Assembly (NCBI RefSeq): GCF_947259545.1
Contig: NZ_CAMYMK010000008.1
Location: 310,001 to 374,000 of the forward strand
Reading direction: 5' to 3'
Source of the DNA: an uncultured Marinobacter sp.
GTDB lineage: Bacteria > Pseudomonadota > Gammaproteobacteria > Pseudomonadales > Oleiphilaceae
Length of the DNA: 64,000 bases
The notes below the pieces were generated by a model. That model saw only the letters and a program-made list of their open reading frames with translations. It was not told the origin of the DNA and ran no database searches. Below, piece by piece: positions 9,167 through 17,023 of this stretch. Both the position numbers and the translations under genes were made by a program. The first letter of the stretch is position 1; each line of letters starts with the position of its first letter.

Positions 9167-10060
9167 ATGGCAACGATTACTTTCATCGGCCTGGGCAACA
9201 TGGGTGGCCCCATGGCGAGCAACCTGGTCAAGGCCGGACACGACGTCACCGTATTTGATCTTTCAAAGGACGCCGTCGCGGCATTGGTTTCCGAAGGCGC
9301 AAAAACGGCCGAGACCGCCCACGAAGCGGCCAGGGGAGCGGAGTGCGTCATCACCATGCTCCCGGCTGGTCAGCATGTGGAAGCGGTGTACCTGGGGGAT
9401 GACGGCCTGCTGGCCAATCTCCCAGCTGGTACCCTGGTGATTGATTCGTCCACCATTGCACCGGAAACCGCCCGTGGTGTCGCCGAAGAAGCCAAAGCCC
9501 GCGACATTCCGTTTATCGATGCCCCGGTGTCCGGTGGTGTTGGTGGCGCCAAGGCCGGCACCCTGACGTTCATCTGCGGCGGCGCGGAAGAGACCTTCAG
9601 CAAGGCCAAACCGATTCTCGAGGGTATGGGCAAGAACATTTTCCATGCCGGAGAACACGGTTCCGGCCAGGTGGCCAAGATCTGCAACAACATGATGCTG
9701 GCGATTCTGATGGCGGGCACCAGCGAGGCCCTGGCGCTGGGTGTGAAAAACGGCCTGGATCCGGCTGTGCTCTCTGAAATCATGAAGCAGAGCTCCGGCG
9801 GCAACTGGGCGCTGAACGTCTACAACCCCTGGCCGGGGGTGATGGAGGGAGTTCCCGCTTCCCGCGGCTACGAGGGTGGTTTCCTGGTGAACCTGATGAA
9901 CAAGGATCTGGGGCTGGCTTTTGACAACGCCGTGAAAAATCACGCTGCCATTCCCATGGGGTCCCTGGCTCGTAATCTGTTCGAGCTGCATGCAGGGCAG
10001 GGCAATGGAGCGCTGGATTTCTCCAGCATCCAGCGGTTGTATCGCCCGGAAGACAAGTGA
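9167..10060 (+). CDS. mmsB: 3-hydroxyisobutyrate dehydrogenase
   Basis: This enzyme oxidises 3-hydroxyisobutyrate to methylmalonate semialdehyde with NAD+, feeding MmsA at the head of the operon. The 297 residues show the N-terminal Rossmann motif FIGLGNMGGPMASNL (residues 7-20), the substrate-binding DAPVSGGVGGAKAGTL, and the catalytic lysine K171 in GSGQVAKICNNMML. AGGGGAAGAG precedes the ATG. Last gene of the valine block, closed by a hairpin terminator. Confidence 0.95.
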   Translation: MATITFIGLGNMGGPMASNLVKAGHDVTVFDLSKDAVAALVSEGAKTAETAHEAARGAECVITMLPAGQHVEAVYLGDDGLLANLPAGTLVIDSSTIAPETARGVAEEAKARDIPFIDAPVSGGVGGAKAGTLTFICGGAEETFSKAKPILEGMGKNIFHAGEHGSGQVAKICNNMMLAILMAGTSEALALGVKNGLDPAVLSEIMKQSSGGNWALNVYNPWPGVMEGVPASRGYEGGFLVNLMNKDLGLAFDNAVKNHAAIPMGSLARNLFELHAGQGNGALDFSSIQRLYRPEDK

Positions 10061-10065
10061 AGGGT

Positions 10066-10100
10066 AACCGCCCCCCGGACTCTATGTTCCGGGGGCGGTT
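10066..10100 (+). terminator. Terminator after mmsB
   Basis: AACCGCCCCC pairs with GGGGGCGGTT around a short loop, right after the mmsB stop. The stem is GC-rich, with no clear T-tract. Confidence 0.6.
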
Positions 10101-10191
10101 AATGATCAGAAAGGTCCCCTGACACACCTGGGAATCTAACCTATCCTGACTGAATACCCGACATTCAGCAGCCAGGGAGGATTGTCTGCCC

Positions 10192-11334
10192 ATGATCCCG
10201 AATACCATGAAAGCCATGGTGCTTACCGGTCACGGTGATATCGATAAACTCGAATATCAGGACGTCACTACCCCGAAGCCTGGCAAGGGAGAAGTGCTGG
10301 TTCAGGTCACTGCAACGGCCAAGAACAACACCGACCGTAAGGCCCGGGAAGGGCTCTATCCCACCAGGAAGGGTGAGATGAAGTCTTTCCAGATGGGCGG
10401 CAAACCCACGCTGGTTTTTCCCAGAATTCAGGGGGCGGATATTGCTGGCCGTATTGTTGCTGTGGGGGAAGGTGTTGAGGAGGGTAGAATCGGTGAGCGG
10501 GGACTGCTGGATTTCAATATCTACGCCACCGATCGCAGGGATATCAACCTGACGCCGGATTATTATGGCCACGGAGCCGATGGCGGTTATGCAGAATATG
10601 TAGCCGTGCCTTCGGGCCAGTTCTACTCTATTCCCAATCCGGGACTGGCGGATGCCGAAGTGGCGTCCATGGGCATGTGTTCCTACCAGACCGCTATGCA
10701 CATGCTGACCTCCGCCAACATCAGGGCAGGGGAGCGGGTACTGGTCACTGGCGCCAGCGGCGGTGTGGGCACCGCACTGATCCAGTTGTGCCGCATTATG
10801 GGAGCGATCCCCTATGCGCTCAGCCAGCAGGATAAGGCTGATTCACTGCTCACCCTTGGAGCGGAAGCGGTACTGGACCGTTCCGATATGGACAGCTTTG
10901 AGGAGAGGGTGAAGGCGGAAACCGGAGGTAAGCCCATCGATGCGGTGATGGATCTGGTCGGCGGTGAGATGACCGATCTGTTCATAGACACCATGATCTT
11001 CGACATGAATGCCCGCGATACCTACCCGCGCCTCAGCATCGCCGGTGCCAGTGGCGGCAACATCAGCGAGATCCTGTGGACCCGTATCTACCTGTACCAG
11101 GTACAGATATTCGGCGTTTCCCACGGCACACGGGAGGAAGCTGGTCAACTCGTGGCCTGGATTCGAAACGGACAGCTCAGGCCGGTCCTGCACGGGGCTT
11201 TCAGGCTCTCGGAACTTCATCAGGCCGAGCGCTATTTTGTTAACCGGGGAAGTAATTATCTCGGCAAGATCGTCATTGTCCCTGACTCTCAGTGGGAAGA
11301 GCACGGTAAACACTGGTCCCTGGAGAGCGCCTGA
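10192..11334 (+). CDS. Zinc-less MDR oxidoreductase (quinone reductase-like)
   Basis: A 380-residue medium-chain dehydrogenase/reductase. The N-terminal GroES-like domain has EYQDVTTPKPGKGEVLVQV and GADIAGRIVAVGEGV. The Rossmann part has the nucleotide motif VTGASGGVGTALIQLCR. The zinc-ligand pattern of classical alcohol dehydrogenases is not visible, so an NADPH:quinone or enone reductase role is likelier; the substrate is unknown. The stop shares one base with the ATG of the proline-racemase-family gene, so the two are co-translated. A second ATG at 10207 is a possible start. Confidence 0.8.
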   Translation: MIPNTMKAMVLTGHGDIDKLEYQDVTTPKPGKGEVLVQVTATAKNNTDRKAREGLYPTRKGEMKSFQMGGKPTLVFPRIQGADIAGRIVAVGEGVEEGRIGERGLLDFNIYATDRRDINLTPDYYGHGADGGYAEYVAVPSGQFYSIPNPGLADAEVASMGMCSYQTAMHMLTSANIRAGERVLVTGASGGVGTALIQLCRIMGAIPYALSQQDKADSLLTLGAEAVLDRSDMDSFEERVKAETGGKPIDAVMDLVGGEMTDLFIDTMIFDMNARDTYPRLSIAGASGGNISEILWTRIYLYQVQIFGVSHGTREEAGQLVAWIRNGQLRPVLHGAFRLSELHQAERYFVNRGSNYLGKIVIVPDSQWEEHGKHWSLESA

Positions 11335-12377
11335 TGAAGCCTGAGCTGACGATCCAACTGATGGACACCCATGCCGGTGGCGATGTCAGCCGCATTGTGA
11401 CTGGCGGCATTGATTCGTTACCCGGTGACACGGTCCGGGCGCAGATGGAATACCTGCGGGACGATGCCGACGGGCTGCGGAAACTGTTGCTGGAAGAACC
11501 CTACGGGATTCCTGAGATGTCCGTGGATCTGCTGGTTCCGGCAACTGATCCTGAAGCGGCTGTCGGGTACATCATCATGGAAGTGATGGGGTATCCGATC
11601 TATTCCGGCTCCAACACCATCTGCACAGCCACAGCGGTACTGGAAAGTGGCATTGTTACCAAGAAAGAGGGCCGGCAGAGTTTTATTCTTGAGTCGCCGG
11701 CCGGGTTGGTACATATCGACGCCGTCGTGGAAAACGGTGTCGTAGAAGCCATCACTTGTGAAGGCCTGCCCAGTTACATTGACACTTACCAGGCCACCAT
11801 TGATGTGCCGTCTGTTGGCCGGGTGAATTACAGTGTGGCGTACAGCGGAGGCTTCTATGCGCTAGTGGATGCCACGGAGCTGGGATTCGACCTGACCCTG
11901 GACGAAGAGCGCAAACTTGCCGATACCGCTCACGCCATTGTCGAGGCCATTCAGGCTGAACGGGGATTCTCACATTACACTCTTGGTGATGTTGGCCCAC
12001 TGCCGTTCCTGCACTTCATGGGGCCGGTGGAGCATGTGGCAGAAGGGTATTACCGTTCACGTTCAGCTACCTACGTTCATCCGGGAGTGATCTGCCGCAG
12101 TACCACCGGCACCGGCACGTCTGCCCGTCTGGCGCTGATGAATCACCAGGGCCGCATCAAGCCCGGGGACCGTCTGGAAACGGTATCGCTGCGCGAGACA
12201 GGGTTTATTGGAGAATTCACCGCCGTCAGGCAGGAAGGCGATCATCAGGTGGTGGAGAACAACATCACCGGCAAGGGTTATGTGATTGCCCGTTCAGACA
12301 TTGTAGTGAACTGTGAGGACCCCATGGTGGAGTGCGACGGCCTGCACCACATACTGACCAGCGGCCACCCTTCCTGA
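11334..12377 (+). CDS. Proline racemase-family protein with both active-site cysteines replaced
   Basis: This 347-residue protein has the overall fold signature of proline racemases, hydroxyproline epimerases and trans-3-hydroxyproline dehydratases (DTHAGGDVSRIVTGG, FIGEFTAV, GKGYVIARSDIVV). Active enzymes carry a first catalytic Cys in an MCGH-like motif and a second Cys, or Thr in the dehydratase, in a SPCGTGTSA-like motif. Here they read YSGSNTIC (Ser at 91) and CRSTTGTGTSAR (Thr at 258), with Cys254 where Asp is usual. The reaction therefore cannot be assigned. The preceding MDR gene overlaps by one base. Confidence 0.8.
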   Translation: MKPELTIQLMDTHAGGDVSRIVTGGIDSLPGDTVRAQMEYLRDDADGLRKLLLEEPYGIPEMSVDLLVPATDPEAAVGYIIMEVMGYPIYSGSNTICTATAVLESGIVTKKEGRQSFILESPAGLVHIDAVVENGVVEAITCEGLPSYIDTYQATIDVPSVGRVNYSVAYSGGFYALVDATELGFDLTLDEERKLADTAHAIVEAIQAERGFSHYTLGDVGPLPFLHFMGPVEHVAEGYYRSRSATYVHPGVICRSTTGTGTSARLALMNHQGRIKPGDRLETVSLRETGFIGEFTAVRQEGDHQVVENNITGKGYVIARSDIVVNCEDPMVECDGLHHILTSGHPS

Positions 12378-12419
12378 TCGCTTCCAAGCCGCCTTTTCTA
12401 CCTGTGGTATTAGCCTAAA

Positions 12420-12437
12420 GTTTACCTTTACGTAAAC
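12420..12437. promoter_or_regulatory. Candidate operator GTTTACCTTTACGTAAAC
   Basis: An 18-bp site with inverted GTTTAC/GTAAAC ends lies 60 bases before the acyl-CoA ligase start. Its core matches the site at 15370-15392 (TTKACSTTTACGTAWAC). From memory, the pattern resembles operators ascribed to the MerR-family regulator LiuR; the regulator is not encoded in this window. Confidence 0.5.
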
Positions 12438-12496
12438 AGGACCCTGTGCTAAATCTGAATGTCAGCAGTCAACGATAAGAACAACAGGAGTTGAGA

Positions 12497-14146
12497 ATGA
12501 GCCTCCCGGAATACAAAACGGTTTATAACAATTTTGATGCCGCAGCCCTGGAAGCGGAGATCCTGGATGGACGTCTGGAGTCCGGGCTGAATGTATGCCA
12601 CGAAATCTGTGACAAATGGGCAGCGGACCCACAGAGAGTGGCGCTTTATTATGAGAAAGAGGGCGGTGGTGATGGCACTCTGACCTTTGCAGAGCTGAAA
12701 GAAAAATCCGCCCGCTTTGCCAATTACCTGAAATCCCGCGGTATCGGTGAGGGCGACCGGGTAGCAGGTCTGCTGCCGCGCAGCCCCGAGTTGTTAGTGG
12801 TCATTGCCGGTGCTCTGCGGGCGGGCGCTGTATACCAGCCCCTGTTTACCGCCTTTGGCTCCGGGGCTATCGAGTATCGTCTGGAGCGTGCGGACACCAA
12901 ACTGGTGGTGACCGATCCGGTGAACTATCCAAAACTGAACGATGTGAACAACTGCCCGCCGGTGTTGTGCCTGGAAGCGGAGCAGGCAGGCTCTGAGGTT
13001 CCCGATTTCGAGCAGACCCTGGAAGAACAGTCCGCCGAGTTTGAGCCAGTAATGATCAAGGGCACGGACCCGTTCCTGCAGATGTTTACCTCCGGCACCG
13101 TCGGCAAGGCCAAGGGCGTGGCTGTTCCGGCGCGGGCGCTGATGGCTTTCTACGTTTACATGAAATATGCCATTGACCTGCGTGACGACGACAAATACTG
13201 GAACGTGGCCGATCCAGGTTGGGCCTATGGCCTGTATTACGCGGTGGTTGGGCCGCTGCTGATGGGGCATGCGACCCATTTCAATCCGGGGGCCTTCACG
13301 CCGGAATCCACCTACGACATGATTCGCAAATACAAGATCACCAACCTGGCGGCGGCACCCACGGCGTATCGCTTGCTCAAGGCCAATGATCATGTGTTGC
13401 CGGAAGGCGAGAACCTCGGCCTGCGGGTGGCCAGCAGCGCCGGCGAGCCACTGAATCCGGAAGTGGTTAACTGGATCAAGAACCGTCACTACTGTCCGGT
13501 CAAGGATCATTATGGCCAGACCGAAACCGGTATGACCTGCTGCAATTTCCACGGCCTTGAGCATCCGGTACGCCAGGGTTCCATGGGGTATTCGTCCCCC
13601 GGTCATAAAGTAGTGGCCCTGAACGAGAAGAATGAAGAAGTCGGTGAAGGCGAGATCGGTCAGCTGGCGGTGGATGTAAAAGCTTCGCCACTGTTCCATT
13701 TCGACGGCTATACCTGGGGTGAGAAAGACCCGTTTGTGAACGGTTATTACCTGACTGGCGATATGGTGCTCTGCCATGGCGACGGCGGTTTCTCATTCAG
13801 TGGTCGTGATGACGATATCATTACCACAGCCGGCTATCGCGTCGGCCCCGCAGACGTTGAAAGCACTCTTCTGGAGCATGTGGCGGTTGCTGAATCCGGT
13901 GTCGTTGGCAAGCCTGATGAGAAGCGTGGATCCATCATCAAGGCCTATGTGGTGATCAAGAGTGGCCAGGAACCGGCTGAAGATCAGGCGCTGAAAGACG
14001 AGCTTCAGGAACTGGTTCGCCGCCGGCTCTCCACGCATGCCTATCCCCGTGAAATCGAATTCGTGGATGAACTGCCAAAGACCCCCAGCGGCAAGATTCA
14101 GCGGTTTGTTTTGCGTAACCGCGCGAAGGATGAAGCAGACGCATGA
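12497..14146 (+). CDS. AMP-dependent acyl-CoA synthetase/ligase
   Basis: A 549-residue ANL-superfamily ligase that activates a carboxylate to acyl-AMP and then acyl-CoA. The phosphate-binding loop is FTSGTVGKAKGV. Other blocks are DHYGQTETGMTCCN (A5), GYYLTGDMVLCHGDGGFSFSGRDDD (A7/A8) and the C-terminal lysine motif PKTPSGKIQR. The overall style is close to acetyl/propionyl or medium-chain acyl-CoA synthetases, and the acid is not known. The start is ATG 12497, 7 bases after AGGAG; the TTG six bases upstream is less likely. It overlaps the thioesterase gene by 4 bases. Confidence 0.88.
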   Translation: MSLPEYKTVYNNFDAAALEAEILDGRLESGLNVCHEICDKWAADPQRVALYYEKEGGGDGTLTFAELKEKSARFANYLKSRGIGEGDRVAGLLPRSPELLVVIAGALRAGAVYQPLFTAFGSGAIEYRLERADTKLVVTDPVNYPKLNDVNNCPPVLCLEAEQAGSEVPDFEQTLEEQSAEFEPVMIKGTDPFLQMFTSGTVGKAKGVAVPARALMAFYVYMKYAIDLRDDDKYWNVADPGWAYGLYYAVVGPLLMGHATHFNPGAFTPESTYDMIRKYKITNLAAAPTAYRLLKANDHVLPEGENLGLRVASSAGEPLNPEVVNWIKNRHYCPVKDHYGQTETGMTCCNFHGLEHPVRQGSMGYSSPGHKVVALNEKNEEVGEGEIGQLAVDVKASPLFHFDGYTWGEKDPFVNGYYLTGDMVLCHGDGGFSFSGRDDDIITTAGYRVGPADVESTLLEHVAVAESGVVGKPDEKRGSIIKAYVVIKSGQEPAEDQALKDELQELVRRRLSTHAYPREIEFVDELPKTPSGKIQRFVLRNRAKDEADA

Positions 14147-14559
14147 TCATCACGTTCGAAGAGCTACAGGCCTTCCTCGATGAGCAGTTTCCGCAGGGAG
14201 CCGCTTACGGCTCCCTGCAGAAACTTGGCGATGGCTGGGCCGAGATGAAACTGGAAGTGGATGAAGGGCACCTGCGCCCGGGTGGAACCGTGTCGGGCCC
14301 TGCCATGATGGGTCTGGCGGACCTCGCGCTTTATGCCGCACTGCTTAGCAAGATCGGCCTGGTGCCGCTGGCGGTGACGACGAATCTCAATATCAACTTC
14401 CTGCGCAAGCCGGTTGCCCATGCCCCGATATGGGCCAGGGCAACCATGTTGAAGGTGGGGCGCACCATGGGTGTTGGCGAGGTCTTCGTCTACTCAGACG
14501 GTGCTGAGGAGCCGGTGGCTCATTCCACGATGACCTACTCCATACCTCCCAATCGGTAA
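14143..14559 (+). CDS. PaaI-family hotdog thioesterase
   Basis: A 138-residue single hotdog domain. HLRPGGTVSGPAMMGLADLALYAAL contains the central helix with the Asp seen in PaaI-type acyl-CoA thioesterases, followed by TTNLNINFLRKPV and GEVFVYSDGAEEPVAHSTMTY. It likely hydrolyses an acyl-CoA made or accumulated by the ligase next door. It starts inside the ligase stop (ATGA overlap) and ends 4 bases before the hydrolase ATG, forming one tight operon. Confidence 0.85.
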   Translation: MIITFEELQAFLDEQFPQGAAYGSLQKLGDGWAEMKLEVDEGHLRPGGTVSGPAMMGLADLALYAALLSKIGLVPLAVTTNLNINFLRKPVAHAPIWARATMLKVGRTMGVGEVFVYSDGAEEPVAHSTMTYSIPPNR

Positions 14560-14563
14560 TGCC

Positions 14564-15358
14564 ATGCAGATTCGTGATATGTCGGTGCCATTAGGGGAGG
14601 GTGTGGCGCTTCAGGTCCGGCGAATCCGCCACGAAGTCAGCGCTGGCCCAACGCTGGTATTCCTGCACGAATCCCTCGGCAATATTGCCCTGTGGCGGAA
14701 GTTTCCAGAGCGTTTGGCCAAGGCCTCAGGACTGGATGCTCTGATCTACGAGCGCCGGGGTTATGGCCTGTCCACGGATGAAGTACTGCCGCGCCCTTAC
14801 TCTTACCAGGAAGAAGAAGGCGCTGTCTGGTTGCCGCGGCTGCTGGATGCGCTTGAGTTGCCGGATGTCATCCTGATTGGTCACAGCGACGGTGGGTCTA
14901 TCGCGCTGATTGCGGCTGGTGCGCTGGGTGACCGGGTGAAAGGGCTGATCACCATGGCGGCTCATACCTGGGCGGATCATCTGACCGTCTCCGGCATCCG
15001 GGAGATGCAGAGCCGCTATCGGGAAGAGGGGCTGCGCGAGAAACTGCTGCGCCACCATGGCGAACGCACCGATGACATTTTCAATGCCTGGCACACCATC
15101 TGGCTGGATAAGGGATTTCAGAATCACATGAATTTCAGCCAATGGCTGGACGCCATCCAGTGCCCGTCTATGATCATTCAGGGGGAGGATGATGAGTACG
15201 GGGTTCCCGAGCAGGTGACAGCGATTGTCGAGGGAATCGGTGAATCGGCCACACCGGTTTTCCTGCCGGAAGCCGGGCACTCACCACACCTGGAGCATCC
15301 TGAGGAGTTGGTGCATCTGGTGTGTGAGTTCCTGGACGGTTTGAAGGTTAAAAAATAA
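14564..15358 (+). CDS. Alpha/beta-hydrolase
   Basis: A 264-residue alpha/beta-hydrolase with an intact triad: nucleophile S108 in LIGHSDGGS, acid D209 or D210 in IIQGEDDEYG, and H239 in PEAGHSPHLEH. The oxyanion region is FLHESLGN. The cap insert is short. The substrate is unknown; from its place behind the ligase and thioesterase it may act on an ester or ring-cleavage product that yields the acid to be activated. Third gene of the 12.5 kb operon. Confidence 0.85.
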   Translation: MQIRDMSVPLGEGVALQVRRIRHEVSAGPTLVFLHESLGNIALWRKFPERLAKASGLDALIYERRGYGLSTDEVLPRPYSYQEEEGAVWLPRLLDALELPDVILIGHSDGGSIALIAAGALGDRVKGLITMAAHTWADHLTVSGIREMQSRYREEGLREKLLRHHGERTDDIFNAWHTIWLDKGFQNHMNFSQWLDAIQCPSMIIQGEDDEYGVPEQVTAIVEGIGESATPVFLPEAGHSPHLEHPEELVHLVCEFLDGLKVKK

Positions 15359-15369
15359 GCAGATTAATA

Positions 15370-15392
15370 TTGACGTTTACGTATACGTTAAC
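15370..15392. promoter_or_regulatory. Candidate operator before the Liv-type importer
   Basis: TTGACGTTTACGTATACG plus GTTAAC form overlapping imperfect inverted repeats 56 bases before the LivG-type gene. 14 of 18 bases match the site at 12420-12437 when aligned on TTTACGTA. The shared motif suggests that one regulator controls both operons. Confidence 0.5.
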
Positions 15393-15447
15393 CTAGTCTG
15401 TCAATAACGTTTTCATGTACAACAATAACAAAAGGTGAGATGGCACC

Positions 15448-16221
15448 ATGAGTGACCAGTTCGTACTTGAGACCCGGGGCCTTGTAAAAGAGTTTAAAGG
15501 CTTTGTCGCAGTAGACGACGTGAACCTCAAGGTTCAGCGTGGTCATATCCATGCCCTGATCGGGCCCAACGGTGCGGGTAAGACAACCGTCTTCAACCTG
15601 TTAACCAAGTTTCTCCCTCCCACTCGTGGCAAGATCCTTTTCAACGGCAAAGACATCACGCCGCTTAAATCTGCGGCGATTGCACGCAGGGGTGTGGTCC
15701 GCTCCTTCCAGATTTCGGCGGTTTTTCCCCACATGACAGCACTCGAGAATATCCGGGTGGCGCTTCAAAGCTTTGAGGGCAACAGCTTTCAATTCTGGAA
15801 ATCCGGTCACAGCCTGAACAAGCTGAATGAACGCTGTATGGAGCTCCTCGACTCCGTAGGCCTCACCGAATTTGCCAATACCACCACCGTTGAACTCGCC
15901 TATGGCCGCAAGCGCGCCCTTGAGCTGGCTACCACACTCGCTATGGAGCCCCAATTATTGCTGCTCGACGAGCCGACCCAGGGCATGGGGGGCGAAGACG
16001 TGGAGCGGGTGGTGGAGCTGGTGCGCAAGGCCGCCGAAGGACGGACCGTGCTGATGGTTGAGCATAACCTCGGGGTGGTCAGTAAGTTGTGCGACCGGAT
16101 TACCGTGCTGGCCCAGGGTTCAGTGCTGACAGAGGGGGAATATAAGGAAGTCTCCGAGGATCCCCGTGTACGGGAAGTCTACATGGGCAGTGCCAACACC
16201 ACTCAGGAGGCAGCCGAATGA
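15448..16221 (+). CDS. livG: Liv-type ABC transporter ATP-binding protein (LivG-like)
   Basis: This 257-residue ATPase powers a branched-chain amino acid/amide-type importer. It has a normal Walker A (GPNGAGKT, residues 39-46), the signature region in ELAYGRKRALELA (a loose LSGGQ as usual for LivG), Walker B LLLLDEPTQGM and the H-loop MVEHNL. AAAGGTGAG precedes the ATG. It overlaps the LivF-like gene by 4 bases. The transported substrate cannot be told from the ATPase; the neighbours suggest a small organic acid or amino acid. Confidence 0.9.
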   Translation: MSDQFVLETRGLVKEFKGFVAVDDVNLKVQRGHIHALIGPNGAGKTTVFNLLTKFLPPTRGKILFNGKDITPLKSAAIARRGVVRSFQISAVFPHMTALENIRVALQSFEGNSFQFWKSGHSLNKLNERCMELLDSVGLTEFANTTTVELAYGRKRALELATTLAMEPQLLLLDEPTQGMGGEDVERVVELVRKAAEGRTVLMVEHNLGVVSKLCDRITVLAQGSVLTEGEYKEVSEDPRVREVYMGSANTTQEAAE

Positions 16222-16940
16222 GCCAGGGGGCGGACAAGGAATACGAACAGCTTAGGGTTTCCGGGCTTCATGCCTTCTATGGAGAATCCCACATACTCCA
16301 CGGTATCGACATGGTGGTGCACCGGGGTGAGCTGGTGACGTTGCTCGGGCGCAACGGGGCAGGGCGGAGTACAACGCTGAAGGCGATCATGAATATGGTG
16401 GGGCGCCGCACCGGCTCGATCATGATCAATGGCAATGAAACCATGACCTGCCAGCCTCACCACATTGCCAGGCTGGGTGTCGGGTATTGCCCCGAACACC
16501 GGGGCATTTTTTCCGCACTCAACGTCCAGGAAAACCTGACCCTGCCCCCTGTGGTACGCAGTGGTGGCATGAGCCTGGAAGAAATCTACAGCATGTTCCC
16601 GAATCTCTACGAGCGACGCTTCAGCCAGGGCACCAAGCTTTCCGGCGGTGAGCAGCAGATGCTGGCCATGGCGCGGATTCTCAGGACCGGCGCGAATATG
16701 CTGCTGCTGGATGAGATCACCGAGGGCCTGGCTCCGGTGATTGTCGAGAAACTGGGGGAGGTGCTGGTCAAGCTCAAGAACAAGGGCCTGACCATCGTCC
16801 TCGTAGAACAGAATTTTCATTTCGCCGCACCGCTGGCGGACCGTCATTACGTGATGGAACACGGCCAGATTGTGGAGGAAATCAGTGCCGACGAGCTTGA
16901 GGCCAAGCAGTCGGTACTGGATAGCTATCTGGGCGTTTAA
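16218..16940 (+). CDS. livF: Liv-type ABC transporter ATP-binding protein (LivF-like), Arg in Walker A
   Basis: The second ATPase of the importer, 240 residues. Blocks seen: Walker A GRNGAGRST (residues 44-52), signature LSGGEQQMLAMAR, Walker B MLLLDEITEGL and the H-loop region VLVEQNFHFA. The invariant Walker A lysine is arginine (R50, codon CGG), whereas the LivG partner keeps lysine. Arg at this position may weaken hydrolysis at one of the two sites. The remaining motifs are intact, so the gene is not decayed. Confidence 0.9.
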   Translation: MSQGADKEYEQLRVSGLHAFYGESHILHGIDMVVHRGELVTLLGRNGAGRSTTLKAIMNMVGRRTGSIMINGNETMTCQPHHIARLGVGYCPEHRGIFSALNVQENLTLPPVVRSGGMSLEEIYSMFPNLYERRFSQGTKLSGGEQQMLAMARILRTGANMLLLDEITEGLAPVIVEKLGEVLVKLKNKGLTIVLVEQNFHFAAPLADRHYVMEHGQIVEEISADELEAKQSVLDSYLGV

Positions 16941-17023
16941 GGCCCGGAGAACAAGAGAGCAAATCAACAACCAAAACCCGATACAACCAACGCAACGACA
17001 ACAACAGTAGCGGAGACACAACA

